Of a stretch of 64,000 bases of DNA, positions 12,337-22,885 are shown in pieces. Both the position numbers and the translations under genes were made by a program. The number at the start of each line of letters is the position of its first letter. The stretch's first letter is position 1. This DNA is from Heterocephalus glaber (Eukaryota; Chordata; Mammalia; Rodentia; Bathyergidae): the NCBI RefSeq assembly GCF_000247695.1, contig NW_004624734.1, positions 9,445,078-9,509,077 on the forward strand, in the 5' to 3' direction. The notes under the pieces are model-generated. The model was not told where the DNA came from. It made no database searches and saw only the letters and a list, made by a program, of their open reading frames with translations.

Positions 12337-13369
12337 CATGTGTGTGTATGCGCTCCCTGCAGCCAACCTCCTGCCTGCCACTCCCTTGCTCTTTCCTGTG
12401 CAGGCTGTACTCACTCTTGCTCCTGTGCCACACTGCATGCCTGCTCCCCAGACCCGGGCTCACCTTTGATCCCCAGAGCCCTGAGTGTTGACTCCCAAAG
12501 ATCTGACATAGGCTCTGTAGCCTAATCCAGTTGCCTGGGCCCTGCCATGGTAGCAGGAGCAGCAACAGCATAGCTGCCGGCCCCAAGTGACCCTGTGGAT
12601 CATGCAGCATGCTGAGTCTCTACAGGGGTCGTCCCAGTGATCCCCACATCTTCCAGAACACAGGCTGGGCTGGATCAAGTGAGTTGTCCAAGACCACACT
12701 GCCAGCTGGGGCCCAGATTCAGAACCAGCCTTAGTCCGTCTCCCTCCAGGAGTTCTGAAAAAGCCCCTTCATGGTGGCAGCTTCCCGATCCCCTGAACCG
12801 TCACTTCTAATTCACTGTTCAAGGGTGTCAGACGTGGCTGTTGACCTGCCATCTTCCTCTACTAGCTAGGCCTTCCCATATTCAACAGTATTCTCCTGGA
12901 GCTTACAGTGCCCAACCAACACACCTTCTGGAAACAGGCTGATTTCCTTCTCAGAACCAATCCTCACCTGAAATTCTGGACCCACCAGGGAAGGAACACA
13001 GACCACTCTAGACCCAAAGAAGCAAGGCTGCTGGCGTGCTAAGCAGGCCTGCCCACCTGTGGATCCCAGGAGCTATCCGCACGCGCCACATCAGGCCGGC
13101 TGGTGTCAGGCACCTAGAGAATGAAGCCTCCAGACCCTTACAGGACAGCCAGGCCTAGCACCCAGCTCCTCCTAGGATGTAGTCTCTCCAGACTGGGGCA
13201 TCACTCTCTGATGGCCGGGGCCCCAGGTGTTTGCCAGATCCAGCACCTCTGGCCATGGACACGGAAGCCAAGTTTGAGTGCTAGAAGTTGAGAGCCTGAG
13301 ATGGAGAGCCTGGCTGATGCTGGCCCATGCCATGGGATCTCAGCGTGTCTGCTCAGCCCTAAAGATCTC

Positions 13370-13780
13370 TGGTATGATTGGATAAAGTGTGTGCCCACCC
13401 CACAAAGGCTCATGTGATTGGATGCTTGGTCACCAGGGTAGTAGTACTGAGAGGCAGTGGAACCTTTAAGACGTGGAGCCTACTGGGAGGTCCTTAGGTC
13501 ACTGGGCTGGGAGGCACTACTCACAGAAGGCTGTGATAAAAGGGGCACGCCTGGTCTACCCATTCTCTCTGCTCCAGGTTAAAGATGTAATTATCTGCTT
13601 CCTCCTGCACACTGCCACCATTGTTGAGGTAATGCAGGCAAGGGATGATTTTGCTAGAGCCTGTGCTATAATGTTTAGACTTTCAGCCTCAACAGTTGTG
13701 AGCTACATACACCCCTTTACTTTAAAAATGTAGCATATCTCAGGTATTTGAATATGGTAACAAAAAGCCAACTGATGTAG
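13370..13780 (+). mobile_element. MaLR solo LTR (MST/MT/ORR1 type)
   Basis: Recognised by the 5' part (cacaaaggctcatgtga), the core phrase ggagcctactgggaggtcct and the 3' end (ctcaggtatttgaatatgg, then aagccaactgatgta). A TATA-like gataaaagg lies at 13535-13543. No internal sequence adjoins it. It is antisense to ITPK1. Confidence 0.75.
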
Positions 13781-13998
13781 TTGCATCTGTAAAATGGGCA
13801 GGATCATCAGGCCCACCAGAGCAATGAAATAGACAGCATGAGGGGGAGGCTTAGTCCTGTGGTGCAGATCTAATCAATGGTGCTCTCCTCTCCCACGATG
13901 GCCCCCTTGTACACAGGCTTCCTCTCGCCCGGGGAGCCAAACTGTGGGTACAGCCCCCAGGCCTGGGCAAATCATTTTCCTTTAAAGTGAAACAAGAG

Positions 13999-14100
13999 GG
14001 CTGGGGATTTAGCTCACTGGTTCCACTGCCTGCCTCGCAAGTGCAAGGTCCCGAGTTCGATCGCCGGTACCAAAAAGAAAAAAACAAAACAAAACAGTCT
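13999..14100 (+). mobile_element. ID-like tRNA-derived SINE, subtype 2
   Basis: Box A tagctcactgg and box B gagttcgatcg are present, ending in an A-rich tail. Subtype 2 is marked by ggttccactgcctgcctcgc and caaggtcccgag. Flanking repeats of 19 bases with one mismatch (ctttaaaRtgaaacaagag, 13980-13998 and 14101-14119) form a clear target-site duplication, so this is an intact retrotransposition event. Confidence 0.95.
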
Positions 14101-14392
14101 CTTTAAAATGAAACAAGAGCTCTTGGCAGGGAAACTGGGCTCATAGGAAGAGAGCTAGAAGGTTACTGTTAACATGAAATCCCAAAGAGTCCCACTCACG
14201 TACACACACACCTTGAAAAGGCAGTCTGGACTTCTCTGGAGCCACCCTGCTCCCTGGCATGGGGATCAGAGCCTGCAGCTGGTATGGGCCCCACAGCTAG
14301 GAAGGAGGATCCTACCACAAGACTAGCATGTACCCCACAAGAGCAGAGCATGCCCCACAACACCCAGCAGCCACATTACCTATATCCATGGG

Positions 14393-14836
14393 TGCTGTGG
14401 CTTGTATCTAGTGTCCTCCCAATGCTTCATGTGTTCAAAGATGGGGTTTGGGGAGGTGGCTGGATGATGGCTGTGTGATGCTGGATCTAGGATGTATGAT
14501 ACTGCGATTAAGGGTATGTGGTACTAAATTAGTCCACGTATTGGAATTAGCATAGTTCCATGGGTATGCCTGAACGGATTTATTGGAGAAGCCCCACCCT
14601 GGGTATGGATGGCACCACCCAAATGGTTTATGGCCTGTTTGGGATAAAAGGGTCTCTTGCCTGCTGTGCCACAAACTGTTTCTCCTCTGTGATGTCCCTC
14701 TGCCATGCCACCCTGCCTTGGAGCTACCCGACTATGGACTAAAACCTCTACCAACTGTGAGCGGAGATAAAACTTTTCCTCCTTTAACTTACGAGTGTCG
14801 GGTATTTTGTCCCAGCAATGAGGAAGTAACCAAGAC
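14393..14836 (+). mobile_element. MaLR-type solo LTR
   Basis: Starts near tgctgtggcttgtatctag, contains aatgcttcatgtgttc, a TATA-like gataaaaggg at 14643, and an MST/MT-like 3' end (tatggactaaaacctc, then ttcctcctttaac and gggtattttgtcccagc). The middle is diverged from the other copies here, so it may be a different subfamily. It ends about 400 bp from exon B. Confidence 0.65.
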
Positions 14837-15242
14837 AATGGGTGTGCTGAAATGGCCCTAATTTCTGTCCGTCTCCTCTGCCTGGTTACACAAATCTGCT
14901 TGCCCACCTGCTGCTGCCCAGCTACTCCCTAGACTCCCTCTCCCGGACCCCCCGTGTTTGTTATCAGGACACTGCATTGCCGCCACCCCAAGGGTTTAGC
15001 TAAACCAAATCTTCTCTATGGTCAGAGCCACTCCCAAAGAGCATCTTGAGGCTTTCATTTCCTAACTCTGTGGACACAGTGGAGAATAGCAGGATCACTC
15101 CAACTGCTCCTGACGAAACCCCAGCACCTCCTGTGGCAAGTGGTTACACAGACAAGTCGCCGCGCCCCCGCCCCATGCCATGACCTCCCATGACTACAGG
15201 GGTGGACTGCTTGCTGCAGATGCTGAACATGCACAATCATAC

Positions 15243-15360
15243 CTTTCATGTAGGCCTCAATCTTCCGGATGAGCTCGTAGGATTTGGAGCGGTCCAGCAG
15301 CGTCCTGATGGCAGGGAGAGGGTCCAGGACGATGGTCTCCGGATGTGCATCAATGTACTC
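15243..15360 (-). CDS. ITPK1: ITPK1 internal coding exon B (residues about 83-121)
   Basis: This is the next ITPK1 exon in transcript order. The minus strand encodes EYIDAHPETIVLDPLP, then AIRTLLDRSKSYELIRK and IEAYMK: 39 codons plus one base (118 bp, phase 0 in, phase 1 out). It carries the arginine in LLDRSKSYEL that corresponds to human Arg106, an ATP-contacting residue in this kinase family. The acceptor reads gtgctttcctttcag and the donor gtatgattg. The last codon is AAA (Lys), where I recall Glu in the human protein; the single trailing G fits the Asp codon expected to start the next exon. That next exon (recalled as DDRICSPPFMEL) was not found between 1 and 15242, so it probably lies beyond the window. 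Mature transcripts should splice this exon directly to 36151-36276 across a 20.8 kb intron. Confidence 0.97.
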
Positions 15361-16288
15361 CTGAAAGGAAAGCACACCCCTGGTCAGAGAGGGGAGGCCG
15401 AGGCTGACACAAGGGAGATGCCAGATTTTATCCCTTGAGCCCTCCATGCATCATCCATCCCTGGCTTGTCCTTCCCGTCACATGACCTTGGTTAGACCAA
15501 TCAGCGAGTGCATCCCCAGGCTCCTGGCTTAGGAGAGGAAATATGACCCTGAGTCCATCCAAACAGAACCAAGCTCAGGCCTCCTGCTAGAAATGCTGAG
15601 AGAAGAAAGCTCTCGGCCTCACGGAAGCAGCATGGAGACTGGGCAGCTGTGAGTAGTCCTCACAGGAACTTAAGGGAAGGCCTAACTGAGGCCCAAACTT
15701 AAAAATTAGAGCCAAGAACAGAAGGATGACCAGGTTCTGGTCATGTTGTTCGTCCCCTGGATACAGCTTCACCTGAGACCAAATCTGCTCCAAGTGCTGA
15801 TTACACTCTGTGAGTGCACCAGCCCAGCACCCTGTGCCGACAAGGATTCTAAGGCAGGGCCAGGGGGAGAATGGGAGGATGGTGGGATTGTGAGAAACTC
15901 TATGGGGAGGTGTGATGGAGAAAAAGGAATCGACACCAAGGGACTTCCCTTCAGTACCTACCAGCTTCATGGTAGGTACTACGGAAATGCAAGAAAAACT
16001 GAAGAAAATCGGTCTTTAAAGGATTTACCATCTCCTTGGAGAAGTAATGGCTTACATGGTGTGTGTGTGGGGGGGTCAATATATATAAAATAATTCAATA
16101 AAAAAACAGGGCTAAGTTTCTAGGAAAGCAATATAGGCTGAGGAAAAAGCACCGGAGATCCTGGCCCCTCCACTCCACAGCGACTTCAGGAGCCTGGGCC
16201 GCCTTGGTGGGCCAGAGAGAAAGGGCAGGCACAGGAACAGACTGTCCCCGAGAGAAGGTCTTCGGGAAAAGGCTGGGGTATTAACCTC

Positions 16289-16712
16289 TGTGGCGGGTAG
16301 AACTGTGCCCCCTAAACACATGTGCAAGTCACAACCTTCTGACACTTGTGAACGTGGCCTTCCATGCGAAGAGGGTCTTTGACGTAATCAAGTTGAGGTT
16401 GTATCGGCCATGAGGTTATAGCAGACATGGGTGGGTCCTTACCCAGTGACTGATCTCCTTATAGGATGACAGAAAGTAAGGCCCCTGGGCTACTGTGTCT
16501 CTACGCCAAGCAGTGCCAAAGATGGTCCACAGCCACAGGCGCTGGGAGAGTGCGATGAACAGACAGATTCTCCTCAGAGGCTCCTGCCGAACTGACATCT
16601 TGGTTTTGGACTCCCAGACTCCAGAACCACACAAAAATACATCTATTTCTGTTATTTTAAGGCACCAAGGGGTGGTGCTTGGTTACAGAAGTCCTAGGAA
16701 ACCAACACACCA
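16289..16712 (+). mobile_element. MLT1-like solo LTR
   Basis: Begins tgtggcgggtagaactgtg and contains gagggtctttgacgtaatc, gtgactgatctccttatag, tcttggttttggactccc and a 3' end near cctaggaaaccaacaca. Order and spacing match MLT1. It is antisense to ITPK1. Confidence 0.8.
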
Positions 16713-17503
16713 GCTTCCTCGAGCCCCTGCCACCCTCCATTCCCTGCTCCACTGCACCCAAGGTGCCCTCCCGCAACCTGGCCCACACACCAGTCTGTGA
16801 GGTCAGCAGAGGTCAAGAGAAAAAGCACTCACATACCTCTTTTCTAGTAAACTTTATCAACAAAAGGAGAGATCTATTTACAATTTTTTTTCAGGGAACT
16901 TATTTTGGTCCTAGTCATCATTTTAGGAGCACTTGGTGAGTGCCAGAGATTCATACCCATTTCTTGCCCGGAATCTGTCTCCCCTGTATTCCACACCAAA
17001 ACATCGACTTATGGGGGCTCCTCTGTCTTCTGAGTGTTCAGAAACTTCCCCTACCCCTAGGTGGTGCCAGTGGAACATCTGGGGGAGCCTTGCACTGTCC
17101 CGCTGATGACTCCCTTGAGACGCGCCTGCTGCCACCCCCCAGAGGTCTCCCTAACTGCACACTGCACTTTGCACATGTGCCGTGGACCTAAATGCAGAAC
17201 ACAAGCCATCCTCACTACTTCTTCCTCCCTCTTGGAGATGTGACCCTCAGCAGGTCACGTAGGCCATCAACCAGCTGCTTGTACAGGATGGGCCAGGCAA
17301 CTGATGTGGAACATTCACAGAATGGTACATGGGGACAGAAGCCCAAGAGGCTCCCTAGGGAAGGATTTATCCCAGCTGCCCTTAGACCACACCATCTTGC
17401 CCAAGGCTTCAACCACAGTCTGTGCCTGAGCCCTGGCCTCTCAGCTGGGGACCGCCCAATACTGGCAACTATCCCTCCTGCCACCACCCCTTTATCAGAG
17501 CAT

Positions 17504-17970
17504 GGCATGGCCAGGATACATGCTCCCCAGAGGCACATGTGTTGACGGCTTCGTTCCCAATGCAGCAATGTTCCAAGGTGGGGCCTTTGGGGAGTGGCTG
17601 GATCATGAGGGTTCTCACTCCATCAATGGACAAATCCATCATTGGGTTCATAATTTGATGGACTATTATTGGGAAGTGATAGAAACTTCACAGGTGAGCC
17701 CTAACTGAAGGGAGTGGGTCCTTGGGGGTTGTATTATGTCCCCTGGCCACTTCTTCTCTGTCCCTGCCTGCTTCCTGGCCATCAAGAAGTGAGTAGATCT
17801 CCTCCACCTTGCCCTTTCACTATCACGTTCTGCTTCACACAGGCTCAGAAACAATGGAGCCAAGTGACCATGGAGTGAAACCTGGGAAACCGTGAGTTGA
17901 AATAAATCTTTCCCCCATTTAAATTTTTTCTCTCGGGTATTTTATCAGAGCAACAGAAAGCTGACTGGCA
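17504..17970 (+). mobile_element. MaLR solo LTR (MST/MT/ORR1 type)
   Basis: The core tggggcctttggggagtgg with tggatcatgagggttctc, the phrase gcttcctggccatcaagaag, and a 3' end with accatggagtgaaacctg, an AAATAAAT polyadenylation signal, gggtattttatcagagc and gaaagctgactggca identify the family. Confidence 0.8.
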
Positions 17971-18059
17971 TGCTCTTTGAGACCAGATCTCTTAATTCCA
18001 CGAGAGCTCCTCATCCATGAGAACTCCCCGACAATGACTCACACAAAAATGTACATGTA

Positions 18060-18153
18060 GGGCCAGGGATTTAGCTCAGTGGTTCCACTGTCTGCCTTGC
18101 AAGTGCAAGGTCCCAAGTTCAATCCCTGGTACCAAAAAAAAACAAAACAAAAG
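18060..18153 (+). mobile_element. ID-like tRNA-derived SINE, subtype 2
   Basis: Box A tagctcagtgg, caaggtcccaag and box B aagttcaatcc, then an A-rich tail. A 14-base target-site duplication (aaaatgtacatgta) flanks it at 18046-18059 and 18154-18167. Confidence 0.95.
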
Positions 18154-18391
18154 AAAATGTACATGTATAAATCACATTACCATCCTAATGTTAAAAGACT
18201 AGCCACTAACAAACATCACATTACTGACAGTACTGGGCATCATGTGGGTGTGACACAGGTGCAAATGAGCGGAAGCCTTTTACACTTTGATCCACCAAAT
18301 TCCCCATCAAGTCTATACTCTGGGCCAGGACGTGAAAGCACTCAGCTCCTCAACCCCCTCCCCCAATATACCAAGAGCAGCCCAGTGCAGT

Positions 18392-18510
18392 GAGGAGAGG
18401 ATTCAAGATCAAGAGACCAAAGCTCCCTGGGCTGCCACCTCTCCATGTCACCTCTGGGCAAGCCACTGGGCTACTCTGAGTCCCTGATTGCTCATCTTCA
18501 ATACAAGTTA
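18392..18510 (+). repeat. MIR fragment
   Basis: Sense MIR pattern: tcaagatcaagagacc at the head, cacctctgggcaagccactg in the middle and ttgctcatcttcaatac near the end. Diverged. Confidence 0.5.
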
Positions 18511-20384
18511 TGCAGGTGACCCCAAAAGTCCTTGTAAAGATGACCTCAAGGCCCTCAAGGCTGTCACTTGAAACCCAAGGAGCAGTACCTGTAGAGGTGG
18601 CCTTCAAAGCTACATGGGAATTACTTGTTAGAGGCACTGAGGGCCACACTCGGGCTGCCCTCCTTCACCAAAGCGGCAAAATCAGAGATGCTCACCATGC
18701 TAGGACAGCTTCATTCTCCCCCAGAAGCTGAGCCTCTTAAAACAGGGGCACACACCTTCCTCCCCTCCAAAGAGCCCCCATCCAGGCCCGAGAGGTACAT
18801 CCTCCAGCTGCTGAGGAACACAGGGATGATGCTGGTTCCCAGGTATGCATGAGGGCAGTGACCTTTAAAGAGAGAACCCAGAATCAAGACACAAATTTAA
18901 GCCAAACTCAGGAGCAAATGAAGCCACATGAAACTAAAGGAGAAAATATCTGACAAGCAGGTGCCAACAAGCTTTGGATGCAGGATGAAAGCCTGGCACT
19001 AACAGAAGAATCGCTCCTAAACAGATCTCCCTTGGGGGCGAAGGAAGCAAGCAAAGAGTTTTTCCATTCTCCCTGCTATCCACAAGTAGATTTTCTTCCA
19101 AGCTTTTCAGCTTATCTATTGTATTGAAGGCCTCATGCATTTTTCACAAGTCTCTTAGAATTACCAAACAAATTGTTGGAAGAAAGGCCCAAACTGTCTC
19201 CATGGCAAATGGTAAACACATGTTCCCCAGAGGGCCTGCCCAGGAGTACCCAGAGAGGGCTCTTGGAAATTCACAGGGGAGCCTGGCTTCCTGCAGGAAT
19301 ACACAGCCCTGGGCCAGGATGGAGTGGTGAAGGGGACAAAGGGGCAGAAACCAGGCAGGTGCCCAACAGACCATAAGCTCCCCCAGGCCCATGAAATGAA
19401 GCTGTCACGGGTGCCCTTCCAGGGAGGGAGTAAGACACAGGATTTGCTCTCATCAAATAGAGAATGCCATCAGAAGCCCCAGGTTCAAATCCTGCCTCTG
19501 CCATATCCCTCTGGTCAGGAACAAGCCACTGGAGCTAAGTCTCTAGGATTCTGTGAGTACATTAACATGCATCCTGATAAAAGCTACTACAGGGGGCTCT
19601 GTGGGCATCAAGGAGACCAGGGACATGAAAGAACTTTGTAGAAACAAAAAAGAAAAGAACTCTCATTATTCTGGAACTCTTAAAGGCAAATATGACACAG
19701 AGTCCCTCGGCTTACCTTGTCCTGCCCTACCCAGCAGACTGAGGGGATGCCAGCCCCGAGCTTGGCACGGGGAACCCTGCTGGTGCCTGAAGGTGACACA
19801 GTCCCCTGTGGCAGCCCAGGCCCCAAGCAGCACCACTCTGGGGACAGCCCAGGTCCTGGCAGAGGAGGCCACGGCACCAAAAAAGGGGCCAGTCCGCTGT
19901 CCCAGGAGGCAGCAGAGGTGCTCGCTTGCCTGTGGCACTCACCCTCCAGATTCTCAGGAACCACTGGCCTGAGCTGACTCCCCAAAAACAGTAGAAACCT
20001 TTCTAGAAAGTGGTGACTTATTTCTTAGAGCTGCATAGTCAAACAGTTTACAGATTATGATGTCTGGGGTTTGTTTCAAAATAAGATCCCGGGCATGAGG
20101 AGAAGCAGGTCCATGCAGGGGAACACAGGGTGGATAGGGTTGCTGGCAACTGGAACTCTCCTTAGGTCCTTCCACCCTTTCTGCAACACAAAGTTTGCAA
20201 AAACTAGGGAAGAAGTGATGAGATCTTCCTCCCCCTCTCTACACCCCAAGTTGGGCCATAAGTGGACTGAAACACCAACATCACCGTTCTAGGAGGAACA
20301 GGAAGCACCTATCCACATGGGAAACATGGTGAGAGAGTAGTTGTGGGAAAGATAATTTTAAAAGTAATTATCAATAATAATAAA

Positions 20385-20482
20385 ACCTGCTGCCACTTAC
20401 TGAGGACTTGCTATATGCACGCTGCTGAATAAAATGGTTTTCAGGCACTATTTCTTTTAACAGAAAAAATCCTATGAGGTAA
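20385..20482 (-). repeat. MIR-like fragment
   Basis: Antisense pattern of the MIR/MIR3 group: ccacttactgaggacttgc, then tatatgcacgctgctgaat and tcctatgaggtaag. Confidence 0.45.
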
Positions 20483-20492
20483 GAGCTAAGAT

Positions 20493-20585
20493 TGTAAAAC
20501 TCTCAGAAGAAAACAATGACAAAATCTTCGCAACCTTAAACAATGGTTTCTGAGCTATGATACTAAAAGCACAAGCAGAAGAAGG
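20493..20585 (+). mobile_element. L1 ORF2 C-terminal fragment
   Basis: About 90 bases match the late ORF2 region of L1: ttgtaaaactctcagaagaa, then aacaatggtttctgagctat and ctaaaagcacaagcag. It is isolated and non-functional. Confidence 0.6.
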
Positions 20586-21424
20586 GGAACAATGGATAAC
20601 TGGGCATTCCCAAAGTAGAAAATTCTATGAGTTGAAGGCCTGATCTCCCCATGTAAGAGCTTGTGCGTGGCCTTCCAGGCAGAGGTGCCCAGGCACTGCC
20701 CACCACTGGAGTCTGGAGGGGCCCCTGGGCATAACCAGAAGCCCCAGTAGGTCTTGAGTGCACTCATGTGTGGGTCCCGCAATAGCACTGTGATGTGACA
20801 GCAGGGTTTCTTCACCTTTTTTGCTGGACCCTGAGACTCTGAGAGGTTCTGGTCAGAGACAGGTCCCTGGCTGTGGCCTGTTCTACCCTAACAGCTTGCT
20901 CCCTTTCACAGTGGCAAGCTCCACCCTACACTCATAACCGGGGCCAAGAGCCTGCCACCAGGCTATGTGAGCCTGAGGCCCAGCAAGCTCGTGTGATCTC
21001 TATCGTGGAACTGGAGGCTCTGGCTCTATGGACAGCTTGGGAAATCTCTCTGGCTGGCGGGTGGGGAGCTGGGATGGAGCAAAGGGACCCCACTTCCCTT
21101 CTCTGCAAAGCAAAGGAGAATCCTGTGAGGAGCTTATAAGCATAGGCCCTGGAGGCTGCTGGGCCAGGGGCAAAATCCCACTTTCCTTGCTCCTGATTTC
21201 TGGGCCTTCCTGAGCTTGGGTGCATCTTGATGCCAACACATAAGTAAGAAGCCCTGCTGCAGGAGCTGTGTGCAAGGGACCAGGTGGCCCCTGGACACGG
21301 AGGCCTCCAGCAAGAAATCGGAAGCCTCTGTTCAGCAACTGCAAGGAAATGGATTCTGCCAACAAACCGAGGGAAGCAGGCCTCTCCCCAGTGAAACCTC
21401 ACGTAAGAGGTACCTGACCAGCAC

Positions 21425-21570
21425 CTGTAATTGCACCCTGGTGTGACCCTGAAGCAGGGAACCCCGCTGTCCTGTGCCAGGGTGCCTGACCTCAGAGGCT
21501 GTGAGAAGTTAACTGTGTGGCGTTTTAACCTGCCATGTTGGCAATAACCTGTTACACAGCAAAGGAAACC
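21425..21570 (+). mobile_element. Probable MLT1-like LTR 3' fragment
   Basis: The order tcagaggctgtgagaagtta, cgttttaacctgcc, caataacctgttacacagc and aaaccaacacaca resembles the 3' end of an MLT1-type LTR. The call is weak because the 5' part is not recognisable. Confidence 0.35.
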
Positions 21571-21689
21571 AACACACATCCTGGCTGCCATCTTGGTGTG
21601 AGGCCACCTGCAGAAGGCAGGAGACGTGGCGATTCTGACAGCTGTTGAGGTGCTGTTGGGTCCTGACAGTAAGAAAAGGAGGGAAGCAG

Positions 21690-21773
21690 GCCGGGGATTT
21701 AGCTCAGTGGTTCCGCTGCGTGCCTCACAAGTGCAAGTTCGATCCCTGGTACCTCCTCGCTAAAAAAATAAAA
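21690..21773 (+). mobile_element. ID-like SINE with 8 bp internal deletion
   Basis: Box A tagctcagtgg and ggttccgctgcgtgcctcac identify subtype 2. Compared with its sisters it lacks 8 bases just before box B: caagttcgat stands where the others read caaggtcccgagttcgat. The lost segment is bounded by a short AG repeat, so slippage is a likely cause. The tail is mixed and not a pure CAAAA run. Confidence 0.85.
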
Positions 21774-22382
21774 GGTCTAGAAAAGAAGGAAAGAATGCAC
21801 AGAGTGGAGAGTGGCAGGAAGCATGAGTGGCTCTGGAGAGTGCTCCTTTCTGTTGCTCTGCCTGGTGCTAGGTACTCAGTGGGTCTGGCAGGCATAATCC
21901 ATCCAGCTGCTAACTTATGGGTATGAATATTTTTCTACATGCATATTATACTTCAATTGTAAAAAAAAAAGTGAGTGTTGATGGCCAGAACACCAAGGCC
22001 CGGTGCTAGGCCTGCTCTGCAGCATGGTCTGCCTCAAGCTTGTCCCACTAGGGGACCCAAGCCCCACAGGTGGAACAGACCAAGGGTGGCAAATAGCACC
22101 GTCACACCAGGTCTCCCCATGGCCACGGCAGCCATGCCATGGGGACAACTGCATCTATGCCAAACCCAGGGACTGCAGAATCCAGAGTGCCACTTGACTC
22201 TGGGCAGACACACAGTGGCATCAAGACCCACCTGCGGTCATGCCCAGGAGAAACCAGAGAGCCCATCCAGGGCTCCATGAATCAGGGCTTGAGTCTCCAC
22301 CAAGACAATGCTGGAGGAAGGACCCCTCAATGAAAGAACTGAAATTACTTTTTTACGGCTGTTAAAAATACACAGGGTAGGA

Positions 22383-22467
22383 GGCCAGGGATTTAGCTCA
22401 GTGGTTCCACCACCTGCCTCACAAGTGCAAGGTCCCGAGTTCAATCCCCGGCACAAAACAAAAAAAG
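22383..22467 (+). mobile_element. ID-like tRNA-derived SINE, subtype 2
   Basis: ggccagggatttagctcag head, ggttccaccacctgcctcac loop, caaggtcccgag and gttcaatcc box B, ending in an A-rich tail. No clear target-site duplication was seen. Confidence 0.9.
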
Positions 22468-22769
22468 ATTACTCAGGGGACCCTGGGCCTACTTGGCACC
22501 ATCTCCTCCTTCTGGCTCCTCCTGAGACTGTCATCGAAGCCCAGAACTTGTGGCTGATGGCCACAAAGGCTGGCCTTTGCACTCACTCCTCCCACGTCAA
22601 GGGCTGAGGTCTGGGCAGCCTCTGATCCCTAAGGCCTGCCACCATGATGGGGTCCTGCAAGACTATGGAGGGAGGATAGTGTTCTTCAGTGTTCACATGC
22701 ACAGGCCACAGTCCTACACACTGCGGGAGTGGACAGTCTCCCCTCATAACAGCCCCCATGGAGTTCATC

Positions 22770-22885
22770 CTGTTCTCAGCTCCTTTATGCAGACATGGAA
22801 ACTAGGACTCAGACCACCCGGTGCCTTGTCGGGGATCCCCCAGTGAGAGTGGCCCAGCAGGGATTTGGCTTCAGAGTCCTTGAGC
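22770..22885 (-). repeat. MIR fragment
   Basis: Antisense MIR: tgcagacatggaaactagga, ctcagaccacccggtgcc, then cccagcagggatttggc and ttcagagtccttgagc. Confidence 0.5.

Larger units (their letters stand above)
1..15242 (-). other. ITPK1: ITPK1 intron downstream of exon B (partial)
   Basis: The splice donor of exon B opens this intron, and its acceptor was not found, so the intron is at least 15.2 kb long. Recognised contents, listed separately, are LTR copies, a B1-dID SINE, two ID-like SINEs, two L1 fragments, a MIR and a (TG)n tract. Stretches with no recognisable gene or repeat are about 651-1729, 1914-3032, 3133-5246, 5697-6439, 7191-8225, 8826-9859, 10141-12247, 12334-13369 and 14837-15242. 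Open frames there are short, unrelated to any protein I know, and overlap on several strands, as expected by chance in moderately GC-rich DNA. Confidence 0.85.

Noticed and set aside
12240..12525. Open frames rich in Cys/Val (plus) and His/Thr (minus)
   Set aside because: They are translations of the (TG)n microsatellite and disappear outside it.
13999..14085. Possible tRNA gene (box A and box B present)
   Set aside because: Acceptor and anticodon arms do not pair as in a tRNA; the A-rich tail, target-site duplication and sister copies show a SINE. The same reasoning applies to the other ID-like copies.
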